DNA of 64,000 nucleotides from contig NZ_QEPT01000004.1 in assembly GCF_003252755.1 (NCBI RefSeq), positions 149,878-213,877 of the forward strand. Reading direction: 5' to 3'. The DNA is from Haemophilus parainfluenzae (GTDB lineage Bacteria > Pseudomonadota > Gammaproteobacteria > Enterobacterales > Pasteurellaceae). Position 1 is the first letter of the stretch. Each line of letters starts with the position of its first letter. Shown piece after piece: positions 7,657-18,918 of the stretch. A program made the translations under genes and the position numbers. The notes beneath the pieces are model-generated. The model was not told the origin of the DNA. It worked only from the letters and a program-made list of their open reading frames with translations, and searched no databases.

Positions 7657-9507
7657 ATGTTAAATCGTTACCCATTATGGAAGAATCTAATGGTGATCCT
7701 TGTGGTCGCCATTGGTGCTTTATACTCTCTTCCAAATATCTATGGTGAAGATCCTGCGGTGCAAATTTCTGGTACTCGCGGACAACAAGCAGACACCACC
7801 GCATTAACTGAAGTACAAAATGTACTGAAAGAAAATAACCTTCCAACCAAATCTATCGTTCTTGAAAATGGCTCCATTCTTGCCCGTTTCACCAACACAG
7901 ATGACCAACTTCTTGCCAAAGATAAAATTGCAGAAAAACTTGGCAACAACTACACCACGGCATTAAACCTTGCACCGGCAACACCGGCTTGGTTAAGCAG
8001 CATTGGTGCTAACCCGATGAAATGGGGTTTGGACTTACGTGGTGGTGTACGTTTCTTGATGGAAGTGGACATGAATTCTGCACTTGCTAAACGTCAAGAA
8101 CAGTTACAAGACACATTACGCAACGAATTACGTAAAGAAAAAATTCAGTTTACCGCCATTAAAAATAGCGACAAATTTGGTACAACGGTCACATTAGAAA
8201 ACGCTGACCAAATGTCAAAAGCAGCGCGTATTATTCGTCAGTTACACCCAACATTAGAAGTGTCTAATATTGGTGACAACACCTTAAACCTTGCCCTTTC
8301 TGAAGCGGCATTAACAGAATCACGTAACTTAGCGATCGAGCAAAACTTAACGATTTTACGTAAACGTGTTGCTGAATTAGGCGTAGCTGAAGCGGTTATC
8401 CAACGTCAAGGTGCAGAACGTATCGTAATCGAATTACCGGGTGTTCAAGATACTGCGCGTGCAAAAGAAATCTTAGGGGCAACCGCAACACTTGAATTCC
8501 GCATTGTGAATTCGTTGGTGAACCCAGAATCAGCAGCGCGTGGTATGTTACCTTCTGACACAGAAATCAAATATGACCGTCAAGGTAGACCTGTTGCACT
8601 TTACAAACGTGCGGTATTGGGTGGTGAACACATCATCAACTCAAGCTCGGGTTTAGACCAAAACACCAGTACGCCACAAGTAAGTGTAACCTTGGATAGT
8701 GAAGGCGGCGAAATCATGTCGCAAACCACCAAGAAATACTACAAAAAACCAATGGCAACCTTGTATGTAGAATACAAAGACAACGGTAAAAAAGACGAAA
8801 ATGGCAAAACCATTTTAGAGAAAAATGAAGAAATCATTAACGTCGCAACCATTCAAGGTCGCTTTAGTTCTAACTTCCAAATTACGGGTGTAAGCAGCTC
8901 TGCGGAAGCACAAAACCTTTCTATGTTATTAAAATCAGGTGCTTTAATCGCGCCAGTGCAAATTGTTGAAGAACGTACAATCGGACCTTCTCTTGGTGCA
9001 CAAAACGTAGAACAAGGTATTGATGCAAGCTTCTGGGGCTTAATTGCCGTCATTGTCTTCATGCTGATTTACTATAAAATCTTCGGTATTATCGCAAGCT
9101 TTGCCTTGGTGATTAATATCGTTTTATTAGTTGGTTTGATGTCTATCCTACCAGGTGCAACACTCACTATGCCGGGGATTGCGGGTATCGTATTAACCCT
9201 GGGGATGTCGGTGGACGCCAACGTACTTATTTTTGAGCGTATCAAAGAGGAGATTCGTAATGGTCGTCCAATCCAGCAAGCCATTAACGAAGGTTATAAC
9301 GGTGCATTCACCTCCATCTTCGATGCAAACTTAACTACAATTTTAACGGCAATCATTCTTTATGCTGTGGGTACTGGCCCAATTCAAGGCTTTGCGGTAA
9401 CTCTTGCATTAGGTGTGGCAATTTCAATGTTTACAGCAATTACCGGAACACGTGCTATCGTGAACTTCCTATACGGCGGTAAACGTCTTGAAAAATTATC
9501 AATTTAG
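7657..9507 (+). CDS. secD: Protein translocase subunit SecD
   Basis: Proton-driven helper that pulls exported proteins out of the Sec channel on the periplasmic side. 616 residues, normal for gamma-proteobacteria. One membrane helix near residues 7-23, a large periplasmic domain (first domain begins near WGLDLRGGVRFLMEV), then five membrane helices in the last third with the family motif ADANVLIFERIKEE written here as VDANVLIFERIKEE. Ribosome site AAGGG precedes ATG 7657. secF starts 10 bases after its stop. Confidence 0.98.
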   Translation: MLNRYPLWKNLMVILVVAIGALYSLPNIYGEDPAVQISGTRGQQADTTALTEVQNVLKENNLPTKSIVLENGSILARFTNTDDQLLAKDKIAEKLGNNYTTALNLAPATPAWLSSIGANPMKWGLDLRGGVRFLMEVDMNSALAKRQEQLQDTLRNELRKEKIQFTAIKNSDKFGTTVTLENADQMSKAARIIRQLHPTLEVSNIGDNTLNLALSEAALTESRNLAIEQNLTILRKRVAELGVAEAVIQRQGAERIVIELPGVQDTARAKEILGATATLEFRIVNSLVNPESAARGMLPSDTEIKYDRQGRPVALYKRAVLGGEHIINSSSGLDQNTSTPQVSVTLDSEGGEIMSQTTKKYYKKPMATLYVEYKDNGKKDENGKTILEKNEEIINVATIQGRFSSNFQITGVSSSAEAQNLSMLLKSGALIAPVQIVEERTIGPSLGAQNVEQGIDASFWGLIAVIVFMLIYYKIFGIIASFALVINIVLLVGLMSILPGATLTMPGIAGIVLTLGMSVDANVLIFERIKEEIRNGRPIQQAINEGYNGAFTSIFDANLTTILTAIILYAVGTGPIQGFAVTLALGVAISMFTAITGTRAIVNFLYGGKRLEKLSI

Positions 9508-9517
9508 GTAGGATAAG

Positions 9518-10492
9518 ATGAGATTATTTGCAAAAGATAAAAACGGACATTTTATCCGTGAAGTGAATGGGATTAAATTGCCATTCCCTCTCACTGAATT
9601 TATGAAAGTGAGATTTGTGGGATACGCATTTTCTGCGATTTTAATGGCGATTTCCCTCTTCTTCATTGTGACAAAAGGCTTCAACTGGGGCTTGGATTTT
9701 ACCGGTGGTGTGGTATTTGATACTCACTTCTCACAACCGGCTGATTTAGAGAAAATCCGTGGCACATTAAATCAAAATGGTATTGCAAGCCCGATTGTAC
9801 AAACAACCGGTTCTGTACAAGACGTGATGATCCGATTACCAGCTGACAATAACGATTCTGCCATTGGTGATCACGTTAAAAGCATGCTTCAAACGATTGA
9901 TCCAAATATTCATATTAACAGTATTGAATTTGTGGGTCCAAACGTCGGTGAAGAACTGGCTCAAGGTGCTGTTTATGCGACCCTTGCGACTTTGGCAATG
10001 ATGTTAATTTACGTTGGCTCACGTTTTGAATGGCGTTTAGGTTTTGGTGGTATTGCCTCACTTGCGCATGATGTGGTGATTACACTCGGTGTATTCTCTG
10101 CATTACAAGTCGAAATGGATTTAACCTTCGTGGCAGCAATTCTTTCCGTTGTAGGTTATTCCATCAACGATAGTATCGTGGTATTCGACCGTGTGCGTGA
10201 AAACTTCCGCAAAATTCGCCGTGTAGAAACCATTGATATTATTGATATTTCCCTAACGCAAACCTTATCGAGAACCATCATGACATCTCTCACAACGCTT
10301 CTTGTTGTGATTGCCTTGTTCTTCTTTGGTGGTCCATCAATTCATAACTTCTCATTAGCGTTATTAATTGGTATCGGTTTTGGTACTTACTCATCAATCT
10401 TTATCGCGATTGCGATTGCTTATGATATCGGCCTACGCCGCGAACATATGATTCCACCAAAAGTGGATAAAGAAGTCGATGATTTACCTTAA
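9518..10492 (+). CDS. secF: Protein translocase subunit SecF
   Basis: Partner of SecD in late protein translocation. 324 residues. One membrane helix near residues 30-50, periplasmic domain with GLDFTGGVVFD, then five membrane helices including VGYSINDSIVVFDRVRENFR, the SecF equivalent of the SecD family motif. Directly follows secD and ends at a strong terminator. Confidence 0.98.
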   Translation: MRLFAKDKNGHFIREVNGIKLPFPLTEFMKVRFVGYAFSAILMAISLFFIVTKGFNWGLDFTGGVVFDTHFSQPADLEKIRGTLNQNGIASPIVQTTGSVQDVMIRLPADNNDSAIGDHVKSMLQTIDPNIHINSIEFVGPNVGEELAQGAVYATLATLAMMLIYVGSRFEWRLGFGGIASLAHDVVITLGVFSALQVEMDLTFVAAILSVVGYSINDSIVVFDRVRENFRKIRRVETIDIIDISLTQTLSRTIMTSLTTLLVVIALFFFGGPSIHNFSLALLIGIGFGTYSSIFIAIAIAYDIGLRREHMIPPKVDKEVDDLP

Positions 10493-10515
10493 CCTATCGA
10501 ACACAAGATAAAAAG

Positions 10516-10541
10516 AAAGCCACCATAGCGGTGGCTTTTTT
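10516..10541 (+). terminator. Terminator after secF
   Basis: AAAGCCACC-atag-cGGTGGCTTT followed by a T-run. Ends the yajC-secD-secF transcript; the next gene faces the other way. Confidence 0.85.
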
Positions 10542-10574
10542 ATTGCTAAAATAATGTCATTTTATGACCGCACT

Positions 10575-11614
10575 TTATTCGTTTACATCACCTAATAAAG
10601 CCGCATATTTCTTCGTTGATTCGGAACTTTCCAGGGTAATTTTAAACGCCATTGTCAGCGGTACAGAAAGCAACATACCTACATTACCAAGTAACCATCC
10701 CCAGAAAAGTAATGAAAAGAATACGACCAAGGTGGAAAGGCCTAAGGTTTTACCCATCATCTTCGGCTCAATAATATTACCGATCACAATATTTAATGTA
10801 ATAATACCGACGGTTACGCCCATTCCTACACCAAATCCATTCAGCAATAACGCTTGAACAATAATAGGCACTGCTGCAATAATCGAACCAATATTCGGAA
10901 TGTAATTTAATAAGAAGCTTAAGGTTGCCCATAAAATCGCATATTGCACACCCGCTACGTCCAACAAAATCCAAGTCATGACACCAGTCAACAAACTAAT
11001 CACCGTTTTCACACCAAGATAACTAATCACACCATCTAAAATACGATCAATGTGATGTTCTTCCGCGACAACATCATGTTCATTGTCACTTAACACTAAA
11101 GCAAGTTTATGCTTCATCGTTGGTGCTTCAAGCAGCATAAAAATCACTGCTAAAATCAGCACAAAAACATTCGTCACGACGCCAGAAAAGTTTAATAATA
11201 AACGGCTCACAAAGTTCATGATCACACTTGGATCAAAATGCTCCATAATGGCTTCACGAGAAATCACAATTGACAATTTCAGTTTTTGAGCTAACGCCAT
11301 GATGTCATTTATACGCTCCGAAAGCAGCACTCTATATTGCGGAATAGAGCGTGTAAATTCTTGCACACTGCTGTTAATTAATCCTGCGAGGAAAAAGAAT
11401 ACAATTAAAATCAAAATAAACAACAAGGCAATCGCAATACCATGTGGTACTTTGCGTTGTGTCATTGCTTTAATCATGGGTGAACAAATAATGGCGATAA
11501 ATAATGCCAATAGAAAAGGCACGACAATCTCTGCAGCCAGTTTAATTCCCGCAAACACAATCACTAAAGCCGCCATCGCGACTACAGTGCGGTTAAAATT
11601 TAAGTTTTTTTCCA

Positions 11615-11615
<1 letters not shown>
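10575..11615 (-). CDS. AI-2E/PerM-family transporter
   Basis: Inner-membrane protein of the AI-2 exporter-like family (formerly UPF0118), 346 residues with about seven or eight hydrophobic segments and the family's C-terminal block NYIPNIGSIIAAVPII. Substrate is not known from sequence; relatives have been linked to AI-2 export or sodium/proton exchange. It starts at GTG 11615, which overlaps the glnB stop by one base (TAGTG), so its translation is probably coupled to glnB and it is the last gene of mog-glnB-transporter. Confidence 0.85.
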
Positions 11616-12548
<933 letters not shown>

Positions 12549-12617
12549 TTTCTTCCTCATTTTTATACACTATAAACAGCGTCATTCTACCCTATTTTAT
12601 CTTTTACTAAAGCATAA

Positions 12618-12649
12618 AAAAGCCATTTAGCTTTCACTAAATGGCTTTT
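12618..12649. terminator. Bidirectional terminator between clpB and mog
   Basis: AAAAGCCATTTAG-ctttca-CTAAATGGCTTTT, a long perfect stem with A's on one side and T's on the other. It lies just downstream of clpB; its position upstream of mog makes the clpB direction the useful one. Confidence 0.85.
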
Positions 12650-12660
12650 CATTTTACAAA

Positions 12661-15231
12661 TTATTGTCTGGCTTGAACTTTGCCATCCACATAATCCACG
12701 GTGACCACTTTACCTGGTAATAATTGACCAGATAGAACTTGTTGAGCCAAGCTGTTTTCGATCTCTTGTTGGATTGCACGTTTTAATGGACGCGCCCCAT
12801 AAATTGGGTCGTAACCGACTTCACCAATGAAATCTAATAACGCTTCGGTAAACACTAATTCATAGCCACGAGTTTCCATACGTTTTGCTAGACGTTCTAA
12901 TTGAATGCTTGCAATCGCACGGATATTGTCTTTGCCAAGTGGATGGAAGACCACCGTTTCGTCAATACGGTTGATGAATTCCGGACGGAAATGTTGGCTC
13001 ACCACTGACATCACTAAGGCTTTCATTTCACCATAGCTTTCGTCTTTGCTACCTTGGATTAAATCAGAACCCAAGTTAGAGGTCATAATCACCACTGTGT
13101 TACGGAAGTCCACTGTACGACCTTGACCATCAGTTAAACGACCATCATCCAATACTTGTAATAAGATATTGAATACGTCCGCATGTGCTTTTTCCACTTC
13201 ATCCAATAAAATCACCGAATATGGACGACGGCGCACCGCTTCCGTTAAGTAACCACCTTCTTCATAGCCGACATAGCCTGGAGGCGCACCCACTAAACGA
13301 GATACGCTGTGTTTTTCCATAAACTCTGACATATCAATACGAACCATCGCATCTTCACTGTCAAAGAGGAATTTCGCCAAGGTTTTGCAAAGCTCGGTTT
13401 TACCTACACCCGTTGGTCCTAAGAATAAGAATGAACCAATTGGGCGGTTAGGATCAGAAAGCCCTGCACGGCTACGACGAATCGCGTTCGCTACGGCATC
13501 TACTGCTTCTTCTTGACCGATCACACGTTTGTGCAATTCTTCTTCCATGCGTAAGAGTTTTTCTTTCTCGCCTTCCATCATTTTAGAAACAGGAATACCT
13601 GTTGCTTTAGAAAGCACTTCCGCAATTTCTTCATCAGTCACACGATAGCGCAATAAGGTCATTTCTTTGCCTTCGCTAGTTTCAGCGGCAGCAAGTTGTT
13701 TTTCCAATTCTGGAATACGACCGTATTGAAGCTCAGACATTTTACTTAAATCGCCTGCACGACGCGCTTGCTCCATTTCAGTTTTCGCTGCATCTAACTC
13801 TTGTTTGATGTGTTGAGAACCAGAGAGTGCTGCTTTTTCTGACTTCCATACTTCTTCAAGTTCAGCGTATTCACGTTCTTTATCAGCAAGCTCTTTTTCT
13901 AACATCTCTAAACGCTTACGGCTTGCTTCATCTTCTTCTTTTTGTAATGCCTGTTGTTCCAATTTTAATTGGATAATACGGCGTTCAAGACGATCAAGCG
14001 GCTCTGGTTTAGAGTCAATTTCCATACGGATGCTCGAAGCAGCTTCATCAATTAAGTCAATGGCTTTATCTGGCAATTGACGATCAGAAATATAACGGTG
14101 TGAAAGCGTTGCTGCTGCCACGATTGCTGGGTCAGTAATATCTACATGATGATGGATCTCATAACGCTCTTTCAAACCACGTAAGATCGCAATGGTATCT
14201 TCGACACTTGGCTCATCCACAAAGACTTTTTGGAAACGACGCTCAAGTGCGGCATCTTTCTCGATATATTGACGATATTCGTCTAGTGTTGTTGCACCTA
14301 CACAGTGCAATTCACCGCGCGCTAAACTTGGTTTTAATAAGTTACCTGCATCCATCGCACCGTCAGTTTTACCTGCACCAACCATGGTATGGATTTCATC
14401 AATAAAGAGGATCACGCGACCTTCTTCTTTTGCAAGTTCATTTAATACCGCTTTTAAACGTTCTTCAAATTCACCGCGGTATTTCGCACCGGCAATCAAA
14501 GCACCCATATCTAAAGAAAGTACACGTTTGTTTTTTAAGCCTTCAGGCACTTCACCATTAACAATACGTTGTGCCAAACCTTCCACGATAGCAGTTTTAC
14601 CTACACCGGGCTCACCGATCAATACTGGGTTGTTTTTGGTACGACGTTGCAATACTTGAATAGCTCGACGAATTTCTTCATCACGACCAATAACCGGGTC
14701 GAGTTTACCACTTTCAGCACGAGCTGTTAAATCAATGGTATATTTTTCAAGAGCTTGTCTACTTTCTTCTGCATTTTGATCGTTCACGCTTTCTCCTCCG
14801 CGAATATGTTGGATCGCTTGTAGAATTTGTTCTTTTTTCGCACCACATTTTTTCAAAATGTCATTTAATGCGCCTCGCTCTTCAAGCGCTGCTAATAAGA
14901 ACAATTCACTGGAAATAAATTTATCTTGTTTTTGCTGAGCTAATTTGTCACATAAATTCAATAAGTTAAGTAATTGACGAGAAATTTGCACATCACCACC
15001 ATTACCCGACACTTGTGGCAATTTATTCAATTCGGCGTTTAATTCATTACGCAATAACGCCACATTCACACCACTGGTCGTTAAAATTGGTGCAATTGAA
15101 CCGTCTTGTTGATTTAAAAGTGCGGTCAATAAATGCACTGGTTCGATAAACTGATTATCTTTACCTAGCGCCAATGATTGTGCTTCACTGAGTGCTTGTT
15201 GAAATTTTGTGGTAAATTTTTCAATATTCAT
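12661..15231 (-). CDS. clpB: Protein disaggregase ClpB
   Basis: Hexameric AAA+ chaperone that, with DnaK, threads proteins out of aggregates. 856 residues, standard. Order: N-terminal substrate domain (1-145), first ATPase ring with Walker A GEPGVGKT at 206-213 and Walker B FIDEIH, coiled-coil middle domain (about 410-525), second ATPase ring with GPTGVGKTE and LLDEVEKAH, and arginine-finger region near the C-terminus. A heat-shock type promoter is visible upstream. Confidence 0.98.
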   Translation of the reverse strand: MNIEKFTTKFQQALSEAQSLALGKDNQFIEPVHLLTALLNQQDGSIAPILTTSGVNVALLRNELNAELNKLPQVSGNGGDVQISRQLLNLLNLCDKLAQQKQDKFISSELFLLAALEERGALNDILKKCGAKKEQILQAIQHIRGGESVNDQNAEESRQALEKYTIDLTARAESGKLDPVIGRDEEIRRAIQVLQRRTKNNPVLIGEPGVGKTAIVEGLAQRIVNGEVPEGLKNKRVLSLDMGALIAGAKYRGEFEERLKAVLNELAKEEGRVILFIDEIHTMVGAGKTDGAMDAGNLLKPSLARGELHCVGATTLDEYRQYIEKDAALERRFQKVFVDEPSVEDTIAILRGLKERYEIHHHVDITDPAIVAAATLSHRYISDRQLPDKAIDLIDEAASSIRMEIDSKPEPLDRLERRIIQLKLEQQALQKEEDEASRKRLEMLEKELADKEREYAELEEVWKSEKAALSGSQHIKQELDAAKTEMEQARRAGDLSKMSELQYGRIPELEKQLAAAETSEGKEMTLLRYRVTDEEIAEVLSKATGIPVSKMMEGEKEKLLRMEEELHKRVIGQEEAVDAVANAIRRSRAGLSDPNRPIGSFLFLGPTGVGKTELCKTLAKFLFDSEDAMVRIDMSEFMEKHSVSRLVGAPPGYVGYEEGGYLTEAVRRRPYSVILLDEVEKAHADVFNILLQVLDDGRLTDGQGRTVDFRNTVVIMTSNLGSDLIQGSKDESYGEMKALVMSVVSQHFRPEFINRIDETVVFHPLGKDNIRAIASIQLERLAKRMETRGYELVFTEALLDFIGEVGYDPIYGARPLKRAIQQEIENSLAQQVLSGQLLPGKVVTVDYVDGKVQARQ

Positions 15232-15284
15232 ATGCTTATCTTCTCCTGATTAAATTCTTGGGGTCATCCCCCTTTACGAGTTAT

Positions 15285-15313
15285 TAGATAAGACCCTTTT
15301 TTGGTATTTCAAG
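15285..15313 (-). promoter_or_regulatory. Candidate sigma-32 promoter of clpB
   Basis: Read on the minus strand, CTTGAAA (15313-15307) is followed after 14 bases by CTTATCTA (15292-15285). The -35 is a perfect heat-shock element; the -10 matches CCCCATNT only in part. The gene behind it is a classical heat-shock gene. Confidence 0.5.
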
Positions 15314-15367
15314 AGAAAAAATCGACAATTTTTAATTTTTTCTATCAAATTTTATTTCTTGATAGGT

Positions 15368-15940
15368 TTAAGCAACTAAAATTCGGTGAAGAGGCACGTC
15401 CCACGCTTCAGTTGGAAGCTGTTCGACTTGCTGACATTGATGGGCTAATCCCACAGGAATAAAAGAAGAATTTTGCCAATTTTGTAAGGTTCGGTCATAA
15501 AAACCACCACCCATGCCAAGACGATTCCCTTGTTTATCAAAAGCAACAAGTGGTGTAAAAAGAATATCTAATTCATCCAAAGGCAATACGTTTTGTACAT
15601 TGAGTTTTGGCTCCCAAATGCCAAATTTATTTTTCAGCATTGGTGTATCTGGCAAATAACGTAAGAACAAAAGGTGGTTGGGATTGAAAGGATGCAATAC
15701 CGGTAAATAAACGTGTTTATCTTGTGCCCAAAGGGTTTTGATAAGTTTATCCGTGGAAATTTCACCATCAAAGGAAACATACAAGGCAATATGCTGCGCA
15801 TTTCGTTCTTCAATTAATGCGAGAGCTTGTTGAGTGATGGAGTCTTCCGCTTGTTGCTGCTGAAGTGCGGTCAAATTTGCTCGTGTTTTACGAATTTGCT
15901 GACGAAGCTGATTGCGAAGCGTTTGCTGTGTTGATTTCAT
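15368..15940 (-). CDS. fau: 5-formyltetrahydrofolate cyclo-ligase
   Basis: ATP-dependent conversion of 5-formyl-THF to 5,10-methenyl-THF in folate metabolism. 190 residues from ATG 15940. An open frame reaching 16036 adds 32 residues that read through the 6S RNA gene and is not coding. The family signature FDKQGNRLGMGGGFYDRTL near the C-terminus is intact, and the N-terminal basic helix (RNQLRQQIRKTR) is typical. It sits immediately downstream of 6S RNA, as in other gamma-proteobacteria, so the two may share a transcript. Confidence 0.95.
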   Translation of the reverse strand: MKSTQQTLRNQLRQQIRKTRANLTALQQQQAEDSITQQALALIEERNAQHIALYVSFDGEISTDKLIKTLWAQDKHVYLPVLHPFNPNHLLFLRYLPDTPMLKNKFGIWEPKLNVQNVLPLDELDILFTPLVAFDKQGNRLGMGGGFYDRTLQNWQNSSFIPVGLAHQCQQVEQLPTEAWDVPLHRILVA

Positions 15941-15967
15941 TCGATTGGAAAGAATGGATTTAAGAGA

Positions 15968-16166
15968 AAGGTCCCAGAGTGCCGCTACGAGTAGTAGTCC
16001 TTGAACCCGACGGTCCAAGGAAACCGGTAAGGCCATTTTTAGGTTTCTTTAGTCCAATGACAAAGTCAAAGGTCAAGCCTACACACCAATGGCGGGAAAC
16101 CGATTTATAAAGTTCTAAGTATCGGCTCAGGGACATAACCCATCCACGAACACCCCAGGAAATCTT
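15968..16166 (-). ncRNA. ssrS: 6S RNA
   Basis: Global regulator that binds the sigma-70 RNA polymerase holoenzyme in stationary phase. Evidence is by structure and conserved sequence: on the minus strand the 5' end TCCTGGGGTG (16160-16151) pairs throughout with CACTCTGGGA (15981-15972) to make the closing stem, GTCCCTGAGCCGATAC matches the conserved 5' part of E. coli 6S RNA, and GGTTCAAGGACT resembles its 3' part. A TATAAA -10 lies at 16177-16172. It is followed by fau, the conserved arrangement. Ends are approximate. Confidence 0.9.
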
Positions 16167-16171
16167 TTAAA

Positions 16172-16255
16172 TTTATACTAGCTCAATTTGATTGGTTTGA
16201 CTAGCCTTTATTTGAATAATTTTGCTTATTCAAGCACGTCCCACAAGGGGCGGGA
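16172..16255 (-). promoter_or_regulatory. 6S RNA promoter and bamD 3' flank
   Basis: The minus-strand TATAAA (16177-16172) is the likely -10 of ssrS; the -35 is poor. Between it and the bamD stop lie a short GC-rich inverted segment (CCCGCCCC...GTGGG) and GCTTGAATAAGC, which may end the bamD transcript, though no clean T-run follows. Confidence 0.4.
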
Positions 16256-17047
16256 TTATTTTTTAATCGGTTGAATTAAATCAGACTCTTCCGGTTTTTT
16301 CACGTCCGCAAATTGTTTATCTTTATTCGCGTCGATGACTTGTTGAGTTTGACTCGCTAATTGTTGTAAACCCATTTTTTCATAGGCTTCTTTCATTAAG
16401 AATAAACCTTCGTAAGTCGCTTTGGCATCTGGATATTGTTGTAACATACCCACTACACGGTTTGCTACCGCTACCCATGCATCACGTTTTGCATAGAATT
16501 TTGCAATTTCTAATTCATGACGAGCTAATGAATCTTTGATGTATGCCATACGTGCTACTGCATCTTGTGAATATGGGCTATTTGGGAACGCACGCACTAA
16601 GCTTTGGAAGTTTGAAAACGCCGTTTTCATTGAAGTTGTTTCACGCGTTGCACGATCGATACCAAAGAAGTCTTGAATCATGTTATCAGCCGTTGCCAAG
16701 TTAGTTAAACCCGCCATATACACTGCATAGTCACGGTTTGGACTTTGTGGGAATTGGTGTAAATAGTTATCTACAGTGACCAACGTTGCGGTGTAATCTT
16801 GTGTTTTATAGTTTGCATAAATTAAATCAAGCATTGCTTGCTCTTGGTAAGTACTACCAGGGAAGCGCTCTGTTGCTGCTTTTAAATAACGAATCGAGTC
16901 AGAATAGCTCCCTTCTTGCAATGCTGCTGCCCCTTTTGCATAAAGATCATCAACAGAAGCTTGCTCCACTTCTTTATTACCACTGCTACAAGCTGCAATA
17001 GCGAATGAGGTAAGAGCAATAAGCGCGAGAGATTTTATTTTACGCAT
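16256..17047 (-). CDS. bamD: Outer-membrane assembly lipoprotein BamD (ComL)
   Basis: Essential lipoprotein of the BAM complex that folds beta-barrel proteins into the outer membrane. 263 residues from ATG 17047, which has AAGGAAAAAA in front; ten extra upstream residues are unlikely. Lipoprotein signal MRKIKSLALIALTSFAIAAC with lipidated Cys at residue 20. The rest is five tetratricopeptide-like helix pairs (e.g. LYAKGAAALQEGSYSDSIRY, LDLIYANYKTQDYTATL). Divergent from rluD. Confidence 0.96.
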   Translation of the reverse strand: MRKIKSLALIALTSFAIAACSSGNKEVEQASVDDLYAKGAAALQEGSYSDSIRYLKAATERFPGSTYQEQAMLDLIYANYKTQDYTATLVTVDNYLHQFPQSPNRDYAVYMAGLTNLATADNMIQDFFGIDRATRETTSMKTAFSNFQSLVRAFPNSPYSQDAVARMAYIKDSLARHELEIAKFYAKRDAWVAVANRVVGMLQQYPDAKATYEGLFLMKEAYEKMGLQQLASQTQQVIDANKDKQFADVKKPEESDLIQPIKK

Positions 17048-17156
17048 TCTTTTTTCCTTAATTTTTACGAAAATCAATAAATAAGTTACAATTAACGAAT
17101 ATTGTATAGAACATTACACAATAAGCCAACTTTTTAAATTTTTAGATGGATTTTTT

Positions 17157-18131
17157 ATGCCACAAATGACCTTAACGGCTGAAGTTCAGCCCGAACAAAT
17201 GGGACAGCGTTTAGACCAAACCCTTGCAGAGTTGTTCCCAGAATATTCCCGTTCGCGTTTAAAAACCTGGATTGAAGCAAAACAGGTAAAAATGAACGGT
17301 GAAATTGCCGATATTCCCCGTGCAAAAGTTTATGGCGGAGAGCAAATTGAAATTTCGGTAGAAGTGGAAGATGAAAACCGTTTTGAGCCGCAAAATATTC
17401 CACTCAATATCGTTTATGAAGATGACGATATTATCGTGATTAACAAACCTAAAGATCTTGTGGTTCACCCTGGTGCAGGCAATCCGGATGGCACGGTACT
17501 TAATGCGCTACTCTATCACTATCCACCTATTGCCGAAGTACCGCGCGCGGGGATTGTGCATCGTTTAGATAAAGATACGACAGGTCTCATGGTTGTTGCC
17601 AAAACCATTCCAGCACAAACCAAACTTGTACGTGACTTACAAAAACGTAAAATCACTCGTGAATACGAAGCCGTCGCAAGTGGCATTATGACTAAAGGTG
17701 GAACCGTAGATCAGCCAATGGCTCGTCACGCGACAAAACGCACATTGATGGCGGTTCACCCAATGGGTAAACCGGCTGTTACGCACTATCGCATTATGGA
17801 GAATTTCCGTAATTACACCCGCTTACGCTTACGTTTAGAAACAGGTCGTACTCACCAAATTCGTGTGCACATGGCGCATATTTCACATCCATTATTAGGT
17901 GATCAAACTTACGGAGGGCGTCCTCGTCCACCTAAAAACGCAAGCGAAGCCTTCACTGAGGTGCTACGCAATTTTAAACGCCAAGCATTACATGCGGTTA
18001 TGTTGCGTTTAGCTCATCCTATCACAGGTGAAATGATGGAATGGTATGCCCCATTGCCAGATGACTTTGTCGAATTACTGCATGCCTTAAAAGCGGATTA
18101 CCTCGAACATAAAGACGAATTGGATTATTAA
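17157..18131 (+). CDS. rluD: 23S rRNA pseudouridine synthase RluD
   Basis: Makes pseudouridines 1911, 1915 and 1917 in helix 69 of 23S rRNA. 324 residues. N-terminal S4 RNA-binding domain (about 18-75), then the RluA-type catalytic domain with the catalytic Asp in GIVHRLDKDTTGLMVVAKT and RTHQIRVHM further on. Divergent from bamD as in H. influenzae. pgeF begins 1 base after its stop. Confidence 0.96.
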   Translation: MPQMTLTAEVQPEQMGQRLDQTLAELFPEYSRSRLKTWIEAKQVKMNGEIADIPRAKVYGGEQIEISVEVEDENRFEPQNIPLNIVYEDDDIIVINKPKDLVVHPGAGNPDGTVLNALLYHYPPIAEVPRAGIVHRLDKDTTGLMVVAKTIPAQTKLVRDLQKRKITREYEAVASGIMTKGGTVDQPMARHATKRTLMAVHPMGKPAVTHYRIMENFRNYTRLRLRLETGRTHQIRVHMAHISHPLLGDQTYGGRPRPPKNASEAFTEVLRNFKRQALHAVMLRLAHPITGEMMEWYAPLPDDFVELLHALKADYLEHKDELDY

Positions 18132-18132
18132 G

Positions 18133-18870
18133 ATGAAAACCATTGTTCCAAACTGGAATGTTCCACCACATATCCAAGCGTTTACAACTACAAGAGAAGG
18201 TGGCGTAAGCCTGCCGCCTTTCGATAGTTTCAATTTGGGTGATCATGTCGAAGATGATAAAAGTGCGGTCAAAACTAACCGCACTTTACTGGTCGAAAAA
18301 TTTAATCTGCCACATTTCCCGTTGTTTTTAACTCAAACGCACAGCACTCGTGTAATCACGGTGCCTTATGAGGGTAATAATTTAGAGGCTGATGCGGTTT
18401 ACACCAATCAACCTAACCAAGTCTGTTTGGTCATGACGGCTGATTGCTTGCCAGTTTTATTCACTAATAATAAAGGTACTGAAGTGGCTGCGGCACATGC
18501 GGGCTGGCGTGGACTCTGTGATGGTGTATTAGAAGAAACAGTAAAATGCTTCCAATCTGCCCCCGAAGAGATTATTGCGTGGTTTGGGCCTGCTATCGGC
18601 CCTAATGCATTCCAAGTGGGCAAAGAAGTGATTGAGCAATTTATGGCGTTTGACCCGATTGCAGAAACGGCTTTTCAACCAGATCCAAATGAATCAGGAA
18701 AATACTTCGGCAATCTTTATCAAATCGCCACACAACGCCTCAACAAATTAGGGATTACCCAAATTTACGGTGGTGAACATTGTACCTTTACTGAAAAAGA
18801 GACCTTCTTTTCCTATCGTCGAGATGGCAAAACAGGCCGAATGGCGAGTCTGATTTGGATAAAAAAATAA
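18133..18870 (+). CDS. pgeF: Peptidoglycan editing factor PgeF (YfiH, laccase-domain)
   Basis: Cytoplasmic multicopper-oxidase-like protein implicated in removing wrongly built (L-Ser) muropeptide precursors. 245 residues. Metal ligands are visible: His in TQTHSTRV, Cys in MTADCLPVL, and His in AAHAGWRG. Ends CTFTEKETFFSYRRDGKTGRMA, the family C-terminus. Co-transcribed with rluD (stop and start nearly adjacent). A USS pair lies in its first third (near 18261 and 18281). Confidence 0.93.
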   Translation: MKTIVPNWNVPPHIQAFTTTREGGVSLPPFDSFNLGDHVEDDKSAVKTNRTLLVEKFNLPHFPLFLTQTHSTRVITVPYEGNNLEADAVYTNQPNQVCLVMTADCLPVLFTNNKGTEVAAAHAGWRGLCDGVLEETVKCFQSAPEEIIAWFGPAIGPNAFQVGKEVIEQFMAFDPIAETAFQPDPNESGKYFGNLYQIATQRLNKLGITQIYGGEHCTFTEKETFFSYRRDGKTGRMASLIWIKK

Positions 18871-18885
18871 ACTCATAAATACAAC

Positions 18886-18914
18886 AAACCGCACCTTAAA
18901 GTGCGGTTTATTTT
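18886..18914 (+). terminator. USS-pair terminator after pgeF
   Basis: AAACCGCAC-cttaaa-GTGCGGTTT followed by TTTT. The inverted arms contain the uptake-signal core. Ends rluD-pgeF; the next gene is convergent. Confidence 0.8.
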
Positions 18915-18918
18915 TGGC

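Noticed and set aside
15941..16036. N-terminal extension of fau
   Set aside because: It overlaps the 6S RNA gene and lacks similarity to the cyclo-ligase family.
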